DNA of 12,590 nt from DATKKM01 sp035542855. GTDB lineage: Bacteria > Chloroflexota > Dehalococcoidia > SM23-28-2 > RBG-16-64-32. Positions 1-8,471 of this stretch are shown here, piece by piece. How positions within the stretch are numbered: the stretch's first letter is position 1; each line of letters begins with the position of its first letter. The stretch spans positions 1 through 12,590 of the forward strand of contig DATKKM010000042.1 in NCBI GenBank assembly GCA_035542855.1. The letters run 5' to 3'. The notes beneath the pieces were generated by a model, which did no database searches, was not told the DNA's origin, and worked only from the letters and a program-made list of their open reading frames with translations. The translations under genes were made by a program, and so were the position numbers.

Positions 1-20
1 AATCACGTTCGGATTGGCCA

Positions 21-38
21 CATTAAGGAACCTTAATG
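21..38. promoter_or_regulatory. Perfect palindrome, candidate operator
   Basis: CATTAAGG and its exact reverse complement CCTTAATG are separated by AA. The site is AT-rich in a GC-rich region and lies about 85 nt upstream of the secreted-protein start at 124. That size and symmetry fit a dimeric repressor or activator site. A weak -35/-10 pair (TTCGGA at 8-13, CTTAAT at 32-37, 18-nt spacer) would overlap the palindrome, so a bound protein could block transcription. The core TTAAGG/CCTTAA is faintly like metal-regulator boxes of the DtxR/MntR group, but I cannot assign a regulator. The palindrome is directly visible; its function is inferred. Confidence 0.45.
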
Positions 39-123
39 CGCATCTCATTCCCGCTTCACTCCCCTGCGCAACCATGAGTGTGACGAACAAGCGAACAGAT
101 GCCCCGCACAAGGAGGCAACCAG

Positions 124-858
124 ATGAAACGAACACTACTCGGAGGAGGGATGCTGCTGGCGATCGGCGCGGCGATCATGGCCGTCGCTGTGGCCGCGGC
201 GCAGACCGCTTCCCCAACGCCGGAGCCAACCGTCAAGGACAGCCCGGCCAACCTGGCCGAGCGCTACAAGGAGGAGCTGGCCAGCCAGCTCGGCATCTCC
301 GTGGACGACCTCAACACCGCGCTCACCAATACCGACGTCGCCCTGATCGACCAGGCGGTGGCGGACGGCAAGCTCACCCAGAGCGAGGCCGACAAGCTGA
401 AGGCAAACATCGACGACGACAACAACCTCTTCCCGTTCCCGGGCATCCGCAAGCACGTGGAGATGCGCCTGAAGTATGGCTTGATCGAAGAGTCGGCGAG
501 CGTGCTCGGTGTGGACGAGTCTGTGATCACTGACGGCCTGAAGGACGGCAAGACGCTGGCCGAGATCGCCAACGACAACGGGATGAGCACGGACGACTTC
601 AAGGCGAAGCTTCTGGCCGAGGTCAAGAGCGACCTGGACACGAAAGTCTCCAACGGGGACATCACGCAGACCCAGGCCGACCGCATCTACGATGGCCTGA
701 GCAACAACATCGACGACATCGTGAACCACGTTCCCGGCGACCACCCAGGCTTCCGCTTCGGCGGCCCCGGCCGCTGGTTTGGCGGGCCCGACGCCAACGG
801 AAACGCCCCTGGCGACACACCGGAGCCGTCTGACAGCGGCACCGGGACCATCTTCTAG
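124..858 (+). CDS. Secreted helical-repeat protein of unknown function
   Basis: A 244-residue protein with an N-terminal signal peptide: basic MKR, then a hydrophobic stretch to about residue 26 ending in AAA before QTAS, so cleavage near 26-27 is likely. A Pro/Thr-rich linker follows. Two related helical segments come next. Residues 47-97 contain LGISVDDL and then a GKLTQSEAD motif. Residues 119-197 contain LGVDESVITDGL, GKTLAEIA and then a GDITQTQAD motif. This architecture is known from exported proteins of uncharacterised function in GC-rich bacteria. The C-terminus from about 206 is Gly/Pro/Asp-rich and probably disordered. There is no lipobox or catalytic motif. The start is well supported by AAGGAGG at 110-116, 7 nt upstream. 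The gene stands alone, with a palindrome in front and a hairpin terminator behind. A role at the cell surface is inference. Confidence 0.75.
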   Translation: MKRTLLGGGMLLAIGAAIMAVAVAAAQTASPTPEPTVKDSPANLAERYKEELASQLGISVDDLNTALTNTDVALIDQAVADGKLTQSEADKLKANIDDDNNLFPFPGIRKHVEMRLKYGLIEESASVLGVDESVITDGLKDGKTLAEIANDNGMSTDDFKAKLLAEVKSDLDTKVSNGDITQTQADRIYDGLSNNIDDIVNHVPGDHPGFRFGGPGRWFGGPDANGNAPGDTPEPSDSGTGTIF

Positions 859-875
859 ACCCTCTCCTGTGCCCA

Positions 876-910
876 CGAAAGGGCCGGGTTGCGCATGCCC
901 GGCCCTTTCG
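876..910 (+). terminator. Intrinsic-terminator-like hairpin
   Basis: A perfect 13-bp stem (876-888 with 898-910, arms CGAAAGGGCCGGG and CCCGGCCCTTTCG) encloses a 9-nt loop. It begins 18 nt after the stop codon of the secreted-protein gene. Only three T residues follow, so it is short of a full U-tract, but the stem is strong. It separates this gene from def, whose own -10 element lies just beyond. Confidence 0.75.
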
Positions 911-937
911 TTTGCCCGGCGATCCTCGCCCGTGCGC

Positions 938-943
938 TAGAAT
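938..943 (+). promoter_or_regulatory. -10 element for def, probably leaderless
   Basis: TAGAAT (5 of 6 matches to TATAAT) ends 8 nt before the def ATG, and no Shine-Dalgarno lies between them. Transcription starting the usual 6-8 nt downstream would begin at or beside the start codon. The only -35-like hexamer, TTGCCC at 912-917, is 20 nt away, longer than optimal, and overlaps the end of the terminator region. Confidence 0.5.
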
Positions 944-951
944 GATCTCCT

Positions 952-1455
952 ATGGCTGTCCTGCCCATTCGCTATCTACCGGAGCCGGTGCTCCGTGAGA
1001 AGGCCAAGCGAGTGCCGAAGATCGACGCGTCCATCCGCCGGCTGATCGATGACATGATCGAGAGCATGTACGCGGCCAACGGCGTCGGCCTGGCCGCGCC
1101 GCAGATCGGAGTCTCCTTGCGGCTGGTGGTGATCGGCTTGCCGGAGGAGGAGCCGTTCGCGCTGATCAACCCGGAGATCGTCAAGGTCTCCGGCGAACGC
1201 ACGCTGGAGGAAGGCTGCCTCTCGGTGCCCGGCTACCGGGCGGACATCGTGCGGCACTCGCTGGTGGTGGCGAAGGCGCTCAACCCGGAGGGCAAGGAAG
1301 TGCGCATCAAGGCCCGCGACAACCTCCTGGCCCAGGCCCTGGAGCACGAGATCGACCACGTTAACGGTATCCTCTACATCGACCACCTGCCGAGCCTCGA
1401 CGTCCTCGAGAAGATCGACGAGTCCAGCCGCCGCCGCGAACGCGCGCGCAGCTAG
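952..1455 (+). CDS. def: Peptide deformylase
   Basis: Removes the formyl group from the N-terminal methionine of new proteins as they leave the ribosome; a cytoplasmic metal (usually Fe2+) hydrolase. All three family motifs are present: GVGLAAPQ (44-51), EGCLS (87-91, metal ligand Cys89) and HEIDH (132-136, ligands His132 and His136, catalytic Glu133). At 167 residues it has the normal length, with a short Arg/Glu/Ser-rich tail. The ATG at 952 gives the standard N-terminus (AVLPIRYLPEPVLREKA). It is the first gene of a probable unit with the nucleotidyltransferase gene 13 nt downstream. No motif is missing, so an active enzyme is expected. Confidence 0.97.
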   Translation: MAVLPIRYLPEPVLREKAKRVPKIDASIRRLIDDMIESMYAANGVGLAAPQIGVSLRLVVIGLPEEEPFALINPEIVKVSGERTLEEGCLSVPGYRADIVRHSLVVAKALNPEGKEVRIKARDNLLAQALEHEIDHVNGILYIDHLPSLDVLEKIDESSRRRERARS

Positions 1456-1468
1456 CGCGCGGGGCGCC

Positions 1469-2977
1469 GTGTCCCCCGGCTTGCGTATTGACCCAGGCGA
1501 ACATTCCGCCTTGATCCGCGCGCTCGACTCTTTCCTGCGCGAGCGTGGGGTGGCCGCGTGGGCGACCGGCGGCTACCTGCGTGACACGATCATGGGCCGC
1601 GCGGCGCACGACATCGACGTCGCTGTGGCGGGCGATCCTCTGGCGTTCGGGCCGGACCTCGCGGCGGTCGTGGGAGGGCACTTCTTCCCCCTGCGCGAGG
1701 AGCGTGGCCAGGCGCGGATCGTGGTCCCCGGGCGGCACGTCTACATCGACCTGATGCCGCTGCGCGCGGACGACATCATGGCTGACCTCCGCCTGCGCGA
1801 CTTCACGATCGATGCGCTGGCCGCGCCGCTGGCCGGCCTGGTGGAGGGAGACGTCGCCCTCATCGATCCCACGGACGGGCTGGCGGACCTGCGCGCCGGC
1901 ATCGTGCGGATGGCCGGGCCGCGATCATTCGCGGACGACCCGCTGCGCCTGCTGCGGGGGCCGCGCATCGCCACGGAGCTGGCGTTCGCCATCGAGCCGG
2001 CCACCGCGGAGGCGATCCGCAGCGCCGCGCCAACGATCGTCTCGGCGGCGCCGGAGCGCCAGCGGGACGAGATCGTGCGCATCTGCTCCACGGGCCGGGC
2101 GGGCGATGGCTTCCGGCTGCTGGACAGCCTTGGCCTCTTTTCGCACGTGTTCCCGGAAATGGAAGCCACGCGCGGAGTGGAACAACCCAAGGAGCACCAC
2201 TTCGACGTGCTTGGGCACAGCTTTGCCACCGTGGAAGCGCTGGACTGGCTGATGGCGGTGGAGCGGCCAGCCTCCTCGCCCGCAGGCGAGTTGTGGGAAG
2301 CGCTCTGGCCGCAGCTTGAGTGGTGCGGCGGCCTGCGCGAGTACTTCGACGACGAGATCGCGCCGGGGACATCCCGCCGCGCCCTGCTGAAGCTCTGCGG
2401 CCTGTTGCACGACATCGCTAAGCCGCAGACGAAGTCGTTCGAGGCGAACGGGCGCATGCGCTTCTTCGGCCACAGCGAAGAAGGCGCGGAGATGGCGGCG
2501 GGCCTGATGCGAAGGCTGCGCTTCTCCGGGCGGGAGGTGCAGGCCGTCTCTCTGATGATCGACGCGCACCTGCGGCCTGTGCAGCTGGGCCAGCAGGGCC
2601 CGCCCTCCAGGCGCGCCATTTACCGCTTCTTCCGCGACACCGGGGAGGCCGGCATCGAGACGCTGTTCCTTTCGATGGCGGACCACCTGGGCTCCGTGGG
2701 GCCGCGCATCAACTGGGACGGCTTTCGCGCGCACGTGGCGCTCACAAGCTATGTGCTGCGGCTGCGCTTCGGCGAGGAGCAGATCGTCTCGCCGCCGCGC
2801 CTGGTTGACGGCGACGAACTGATGGCAGCACTGGCCATCGAGCCGGGCCCGCTCGTCGGCGAGTTGCTGGAGGCTGTGCGGGAGGCGCAGGCAGCGGGTG
2901 AGGTCGGGACGAAGGAGCAGGCGCTTGAGCTGGCTCGCAAACGGCTGGCAGAACAGCGCGCGGCTGGCCCACAATAG
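1469..2977 (+). CDS. tRNA nucleotidyltransferase/poly(A) polymerase family protein with HD domain
   Basis: A 502-residue class II nucleotidyltransferase, the family that adds CCA to tRNA 3' ends or poly(A) tails to RNA. Visible motifs: GGYLRD (34-39), the metal-binding DID (48-50), LRDFTIDALA (109-118, motif B), LIDPTDG (131-137) and DDPLRLLR (156-163, matching EDxxR-type motif D). A C-terminal HD phosphohydrolase-like domain follows: HFDVLGH (244-250), LLHDIAKP (312-319), FGHSEEGAE (333-341), His367 and Asp405. HD domains in this family can give 2',3'-cyclic phosphodiesterase or phosphatase activity. The usual RRD of motif B reads LRD, and the common RAVRFA reads RGPRIA (163-168), so I do not call it cca outright. 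The start is GTG at 1469, 13 nt after def, with only a weak GGGG upstream. The overlapping frame on the other strand is a GC shadow. Confidence 0.88.
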   Translation: MSPGLRIDPGEHSALIRALDSFLRERGVAAWATGGYLRDTIMGRAAHDIDVAVAGDPLAFGPDLAAVVGGHFFPLREERGQARIVVPGRHVYIDLMPLRADDIMADLRLRDFTIDALAAPLAGLVEGDVALIDPTDGLADLRAGIVRMAGPRSFADDPLRLLRGPRIATELAFAIEPATAEAIRSAAPTIVSAAPERQRDEIVRICSTGRAGDGFRLLDSLGLFSHVFPEMEATRGVEQPKEHHFDVLGHSFATVEALDWLMAVERPASSPAGELWEALWPQLEWCGGLREYFDDEIAPGTSRRALLKLCGLLHDIAKPQTKSFEANGRMRFFGHSEEGAEMAAGLMRRLRFSGREVQAVSLMIDAHLRPVQLGQQGPPSRRAIYRFFRDTGEAGIETLFLSMADHLGSVGPRINWDGFRAHVALTSYVLRLRFGEEQIVSPPRLVDGDELMAALAIEPGPLVGELLEAVREAQAAGEVGTKEQALELARKRLAEQRAAGPQ

Positions 2978-2982
2978 CTCAC

Positions 2983-3420
2983 ATGCTCGTGTTGCGTGGG
3001 TTGATACTTGGGACGGTAGCGCTGGCGCTGATGGCGGCGTGCGGCGGCGGTTCCGGCGGCGGCGACGAAGTGAAGGCGCTGCAGGCGGCGATGGCCCACC
3101 TTGGTGACGACCCCAATAACCCGCCGGAGATCGGGCAGGAGTTCGATTGCGTGATCAGCATCGGCCACCAGCCGGCTTCGCCCCAGCCCACCCTGTCTGA
3201 CGTGCCGGGAAGGTGCCTGTGGAACGTGGAGGCGCAGGGTAGCTCCTGGATCGTCAGCTTCCGGGAGACCTGGTTCTGCGACGACTTCAGCGCGCAGGCG
3301 CCCGGCTACCCGGAGTGCGCCAGCGCCAGGGGACAGCACAACTGGCAGTTCCTGGTGGACCTGGGCGCAGGTTCGATAGATACGCTGAGCGAGAGCGGCC
3401 AGTTCGCGCCGGATATGTAA
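2983..3420 (+). CDS. Small putative lipoprotein, hypothetical
   Basis: A 145-residue protein with a hydrophobic N-terminus and a lipobox-like LMAAC, which would make Cys20 the lipidated residue after signal peptidase II cleavage. A Gly/Ser linker (21-27) follows. Met at -3 is unusual, since Leu is typical. The mature part has four more cysteines (56, 78, 99, 112), enough for two disulfides, and is rich in Trp. I recognise no family. It starts 5 nt after the nucleotidyltransferase stop with no Shine-Dalgarno; a CACAAT hexamer 7 nt upstream could be a -10, or the gene may rely on coupling to the upstream gene. It precedes yajC-secDF by 70 nt. A link to export is only positional. Confidence 0.7.
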   Translation: MLVLRGLILGTVALALMAACGGGSGGGDEVKALQAAMAHLGDDPNNPPEIGQEFDCVISIGHQPASPQPTLSDVPGRCLWNVEAQGSSWIVSFRETWFCDDFSAQAPGYPECASARGQHNWQFLVDLGAGSIDTLSESGQFAPDM

Positions 3421-3475
3421 TAGACGCCCCAAAATGCACGGTTTCCCACGTTGTGCGCGTAAGGGGCAAATCCGG

Positions 3476-3481
3476 TAACCT
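3476..3481 (+). promoter_or_regulatory. -10-like element for yajC-secDF
   Basis: TAACCT ends 9 nt before the yajC ATG and no Shine-Dalgarno is present, as at def. A -35-like TTGTGC (3451-3456) stands 19 nt upstream, a long spacer. The same TAACCT with the same 9-nt spacing precedes the TTG start of the acetyltransferase gene on the other strand at 10577. Confidence 0.4.
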
Positions 3482-3490
3482 TAGCTGGTC

Positions 3491-3853
3491 ATGGGAAGCA
3501 TCTGGGTCATAGCGCTGGCCTATCCGGCCATCATCGCCCTGCTGTTCTATTTCGCGTTCCTGCGCCCCGTCCAGCAGCACCAGAAGAAGCAGCGGAACGA
3601 GCTGCAGAGCCTGCGTGTGGGCGACGAGGTGCTGACGCAGGCCGGGTTCATCGCCCGGATCAAGGAGGTGCGGGTGCCGGAGAGCCGCGGGCCGACGGAG
3701 CTCGTGCTTGACCTGGGCGGCTTCGAAGTGAGGGCGGTGGCCAGCGCCATCGTCCAGCGGATCGTGCCGCCAGAAGCCGCCGCGGACGCCGAAGACGTTC
3801 CCCTGGAGGCGGCGGAGCAGCAACCCAGCATCCACGCGCGAGGACATTCCTGA
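3491..3853 (+). CDS. yajC: Preprotein translocase accessory subunit YajC
   Basis: A small single-pass membrane protein associated with SecDF in the Sec translocase. One N-terminal transmembrane helix (about 5-24) is followed by the diagnostic FLRPVQQHQKKQ (23-34) and the conserved cytoplasmic LRVGDEVLTQAGFIARI (41-57). Residues 60-92 form the small beta-rich end of the domain, and an acidic Ala/Glu-rich tail of about 28 residues closes the 120-residue protein, close to the family's usual length. Its TGA overlaps the secDF ATG by one base (TGATG), so the two are almost certainly translated together. yajC beside secD is a widespread arrangement. Confidence 0.93.
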   Translation: MGSIWVIALAYPAIIALLFYFAFLRPVQQHQKKQRNELQSLRVGDEVLTQAGFIARIKEVRVPESRGPTELVLDLGGFEVRAVASAIVQRIVPPEAAADAEDVPLEAAEQQPSIHARGHS

Positions 3854-6366
3854 TGCGGCATCCAACCACCTGGCCCCTGCTGATCGCCATCGGCATCCTC
3901 ACCGTGTTCTCCGTGCTGGTCATCTGGCCCGGCTACCCCAAGATGTACGGGCCCGATTTCATCGACTACCCGAAGGGCCCCATCATCGACGTCGGCAACA
4001 ACGCGATGCGCCTGGGCCTGGACCTGAAGGGCGGCACCTACCTGCTGACAGAGGCCAACCTGGCCGCCCTCCCGCCCGACCGCGACCCCGACGAGGCGAT
4101 GGACTCCGTACAAAAGCTGCTGGAGAACCGCGTCAACGCCTTCGGTGTCTCCGAGACGGAAGTCACGCGGGAGGGCCGCAACCGCATCGCCGTGCAGATC
4201 CCCGGCGTACCCCCGGAGCAGGCGCGCGACCTGATCGGCCGCACGGCGCTCCTGAACTTCCGGGAGCCCGACATCGATACGGCGTCCGGCAACGTGAACT
4301 GCCTGGCGGACGACGGCACCAAGTTCCTGATCCCTGTCACAGCGCTCCAGCGCGCCACGGACGCCCAGGGGAACCCCACCCTGACCTGCGTCGGGACAGC
4401 CAACAAGACCGGATCCCTGATCTGGAAGGCGGCCACGGGCCAGGTCAGCGGAGGCGCGACCCGCCAGTTGACCGGCGCCAACGTCACGAGCTCCGTCTAT
4501 AACGTCAACTCCACCCAGGGCGACGTCGTCGAGCTGGGGTTTGACGGGGAGGGCAGCCTGCTCTTTGGCCAGGTCACGACGAGGCTGCAGCCCACCTACC
4601 CACTCGGCATCTTCCTCGACGACCAGCTCATCAGCGCGCCCACAGTGCAGACAGCCATCACCAACGGACAGACCGTCATCACTGGCCTGCAGCGCGACGA
4701 GGCGAAGAACCTGGCCAAGCTGATCAGCGCCGGCGCCCTGCCGGTGCCCCTGACCACCATCCAGGCGACAGAGGTCGACGCTACGCTCGGCTCGACGACA
4801 CTTGTGCGGGGCGTACAGGCGGGCATCATCGGCATCATGGCGGTGATGGCGTTCATGATCCTCTACTACCGGCTGCCGGGCATCCTGGCCTCCATGGCGC
4901 TGTTCACCTACATAAGCGTCGTCATGATGATCTTCAAGCTGGGACCGGTGATCGGCCCCGTCACGATCACGCTGGCTGGCATCGCGGGCTTCGTCTTATC
5001 CGTGGGCATGGCGGTGGACGCCAACATCCTCGTATTCGAACGTCTCAAGGAAGAGCTGCGCGCCGGCCGCAACCTGGCTCAGGCCATCGAGCACGGCTTT
5101 GACCGCGCCTGGTCCTCCATCCGCGACAGCAACGTTTCGACGCTGATCACGTGCGGCATCCTGTGGTGGTTCGGCGACCAGTTCGACGCGGCGCTAGTCA
5201 AGGGCTTCGCGATCACGCTGGCCATCGGCGTTGTGATCAGCCTGTTCTCCGCGATAACGGTCACGCGCACCTTCTTGCGGGCGCTGGTCAGCCTGCCGGT
5301 GTTCGCGCGGAACCCGCACTTCTTCGCGCCTGACCTGCGGCCGGCCGTGAAGACGGCACGCCCCTTCGCCTTCGATTTCGTGCGCAGGCGCGGGTTCTAC
5401 TTCCTGCTTTCTGCGCTCGTCCTTGTGCCCGGCATGATCTTCCTGATCGTGCCGCCGCACCTCAAGACAGGAATCGAGTTCAGCAGCGGCGCCACCTTCA
5501 CCTGGGACTTCGCGAACGACGCCGTCACGCAGGATCAGTTGAAGAGCGCCCTGAGTGACGCTGGACACAGCGAGGCGCGCGTGCAGAAGACGTCCGAGGG
5601 CACGTTCATTGTGCGCACAGACGAGTTGAATGTGGCGCCCGGGCCGCCGCTGGGGCCGACGCCGCCTTCTGAGCGGGATGCGCTGGAGGCCAGCATCAAG
5701 GCCAAGCTGGGCGACTTCAAGACGCTGAACTTCAACCAGGTCTCGGAGATCATCTCCAACTCGATTGTGTACGACGCGATAATCGCCGTCTTATTCGCAG
5801 CGGCGGCGATACTTGTCTACATAACTTGGTCGTTCCGTAACGTCCCGCAGTCGTATCGGTACGGGATCGCGGCCGTCGTGGCCGCGCTGCACGACGCTGG
5901 CTTCGTGATCGGAGCGTTCGCCATCCTGGGTCACCTGTTCGGGACAGAGATCAATAGCTTGTTCATCACCGGCGTGCTCACCGTCATCGGCTTCAGCGTG
6001 CACGATACGATCGTGGTCTTCGACCGCATCCGCGAGAACGTGGCGACGAACCCCGGCGTGCGCTTCGACGAGGTGGTTAACGCCTCCCTCACGGAGACGC
6101 TGGCCCGCTCGATCAACACGTCGGGCATGGTGGTGCTGACGATCGTGGCGCTGCTCTTGCTGGGCGCGGGGTCGATCAACGTGCTGCTCCTGGCGCTGCT
6201 GATCGGCATCATTTCCGGGACGTACAGCTCGATCTTCATCGCCAGCCAGGTGCTGGTGTCGTGGGAAGACGGGGACTTTGATCCGTTCTTCAAGGCGATT
6301 ATGTTCTGGCGGCGCCGCGGCGGTGGGGACGAAATGACCCCGGTGGCGGCGAGCACGCGTTCGTAG
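3853..6366 (+). CDS. secDF: Fused protein-export protein SecDF
   Basis: An 837-residue fusion of SecD (about 1-490) and SecF (about 505-837). It uses the proton gradient to pull proteins through SecYEG on the outer side of the membrane. SecD marks: TM1 (8-26), GLDLKGGTYLL (55-65), the large external P1 domain, AGALPVPL (293-300), then five helices including VGMAVDANILVFER (384-397). SecF marks: TGIEFSSGATF (539-549), FSVHDTIVVFDRIREN (714-729) and SLTETLARSINTS (745-757). Asp389, Asp718 and Arg752 correspond to the proton-path residues known in Thermus SecDF (D340, D637, R671); the spacing of 34 between the last two is identical. Twelve transmembrane segments are expected. P1 carries two cysteines (150, 179) flanking a segment that may be inserted. 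The ATG overlaps the yajC stop; AGGA lies about 8 nt upstream. Confidence 0.96.
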   Translation: MRHPTTWPLLIAIGILTVFSVLVIWPGYPKMYGPDFIDYPKGPIIDVGNNAMRLGLDLKGGTYLLTEANLAALPPDRDPDEAMDSVQKLLENRVNAFGVSETEVTREGRNRIAVQIPGVPPEQARDLIGRTALLNFREPDIDTASGNVNCLADDGTKFLIPVTALQRATDAQGNPTLTCVGTANKTGSLIWKAATGQVSGGATRQLTGANVTSSVYNVNSTQGDVVELGFDGEGSLLFGQVTTRLQPTYPLGIFLDDQLISAPTVQTAITNGQTVITGLQRDEAKNLAKLISAGALPVPLTTIQATEVDATLGSTTLVRGVQAGIIGIMAVMAFMILYYRLPGILASMALFTYISVVMMIFKLGPVIGPVTITLAGIAGFVLSVGMAVDANILVFERLKEELRAGRNLAQAIEHGFDRAWSSIRDSNVSTLITCGILWWFGDQFDAALVKGFAITLAIGVVISLFSAITVTRTFLRALVSLPVFARNPHFFAPDLRPAVKTARPFAFDFVRRRGFYFLLSALVLVPGMIFLIVPPHLKTGIEFSSGATFTWDFANDAVTQDQLKSALSDAGHSEARVQKTSEGTFIVRTDELNVAPGPPLGPTPPSERDALEASIKAKLGDFKTLNFNQVSEIISNSIVYDAIIAVLFAAAAILVYITWSFRNVPQSYRYGIAAVVAALHDAGFVIGAFAILGHLFGTEINSLFITGVLTVIGFSVHDTIVVFDRIRENVATNPGVRFDEVVNASLTETLARSINTSGMVVLTIVALLLLGAGSINVLLLALLIGIISGTYSSIFIASQVLVSWEDGDFDPFFKAIMFWRRRGGGDEMTPVAASTRS

Positions 6367-6430
6367 CTCCTATCGGCCAGTTGCGCGGGCGCGCTACAGG
6401 CAGGTCTGAAGACGTGCAGCTACATCTTGA

Positions 6431-6450
6431 TGCTGAGTGCTGAGAGCTGA
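6431..6450. repeat. Short tandem 7-bp repeat between convergent genes
   Basis: TGCTGAG occurs twice in tandem (6431-6437, 6438-6444), followed by the degenerate AGCTGA. It lies in the 87-nt gap where secDF (+) and clpX (-) converge. I see no U-tract hairpin there, only a 4-bp GCGC stem near 6386, so no intrinsic terminator can be called for either gene. Confidence 0.5.
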
Positions 6451-6453
6451 CGG

Positions 6454-7773
<1,320 letters not shown>

Positions 7774-7799
7774 TCGCCCCCTGCCTGTCCTCTGCTATC

Positions 7800-8447
7800 T
7801 TACGCCTTTGCCCCATTGGACCCTGCCTCCGCGCCCACGGCGCCGGACTGCAGGATCTCGTCGATCAGACCGTACTCCTTCGCGGCGTTGGCGTCCATGA
7901 AGAAGTCGCGGTCCGTGTCGCGGATGATCGTCTCGATGGGCTGGCCGGTGTGCTTGGCCAGGATTTCGCGGATCAGCTGGTTCTGGCGCAGCACCTCGCG
8001 GGCGTGAATCTCGACGTCCGTAGCCTGCCCGCCGACGCCGCGGATGATGGCCTGGTGGATGTGGATGGTGCTGTTGGGCAGGGCGTAGCGCTTGCCCTTG
8101 GCGCCGGCACAGAGCAGGACGGTGCCCATGCTGGCGCAACTGCCCACGCAGATGGTGGCCACGTCAGAGCGCACCAGGTTCATCGTGTCGTAGATTGCCA
8201 GACCGGCGCTGACGACACCACCTGGGGAATGGATGTACATGTTTATATCCTTCTCCGGGTCCTCGCGGTCCAGGTAAAGGAGCTGGGCGATGATGACGTT
8301 GGCGATCTGGTCGTCGATCGGCGTGCCCAGGAAGACGATGCGCTCCTTCAGCAGGAGCGAGAAGATGTCGAAGGCGCGCTCACCGCGGCCGCTCGTCTCC
8401 ACCACGTAGGGGATGATGGCGCTGATGTCAGGCTTGTCCAGTTTCAT
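7800..8447 (-). CDS. clpP: ATP-dependent Clp protease proteolytic subunit ClpP
   Basis: A serine peptidase that forms the tetradecameric chamber of the Clp protease and degrades substrates delivered by ClpX. The catalytic triad is intact: Ser106 in GSCASMG (102-108), His131 in HIHQA (129-133) and Asp181 in DTDRDFF (177-183). The handle-region signature GQATDVEIHAREVL (140-153) is clear. At 215 residues it is of usual length, with a short Ala/Gly-rich C-terminus. Between His131 and GQATD the loop reads QAIIRGVG, one residue longer than in E. coli and lacking the usual Pro-Leu-Gly-Gly. Only this one clpP is in view. The start has a strong AGGAGG 5 nt upstream, expected for an internal operon gene; it follows tig by 24 nt. 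Confidence 0.97.
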   Translation of the reverse strand: MKLDKPDISAIIPYVVETSGRGERAFDIFSLLLKERIVFLGTPIDDQIANVIIAQLLYLDREDPEKDINMYIHSPGGVVSAGLAIYDTMNLVRSDVATICVGSCASMGTVLLCAGAKGKRYALPNSTIHIHQAIIRGVGGQATDVEIHAREVLRQNQLIREILAKHTGQPIETIIRDTDRDFFMDANAAKEYGLIDEILQSGAVGAEAGSNGAKA

Positions 8448-8452
8448 GTGTT

Positions 8453-8458
8453 CCTCCT
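8453..8458 (-). promoter_or_regulatory. Strong ribosome binding site of clpP
   Basis: AGGAGG on the minus strand, 5 nt before the clpP ATG, in the 24-nt gap after tig. It fixes the clpP start and contrasts with tig, the first gene of the operon, which has no such site. Confidence 0.8.
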
Positions 8459-8471
8459 CTGTTTGCCGGGC

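Noticed and set aside
136..876. Long minus-strand open frame opposite the secreted-protein gene
   Set aside because: A GC-rich shadow: the plus frame has a strong ribosome binding site, a signal peptide and matching family features; the minus protein is low-complexity Val/Ala/Arg.
1741..2974. Large minus-strand frames opposite the nucleotidyltransferase gene
   Set aside because: The plus frame shows all the family motifs; the reverse products are Arg/Ala/Pro/Ser-rich with no recognisable domain.
3426..3467. Possible terminator between the lipoprotein gene and yajC (GCCCC with GGGGC, inner GCAC with GTGC)
   Set aside because: Stems of only 4-5 bp with large loops and no U-tract; not distinguishable from chance.
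6367..6453. Bidirectional terminator between convergent secDF and clpX
   Set aside because: Only a 4-bp GCGC stem and a small tandem repeat, with no T-run in either direction.
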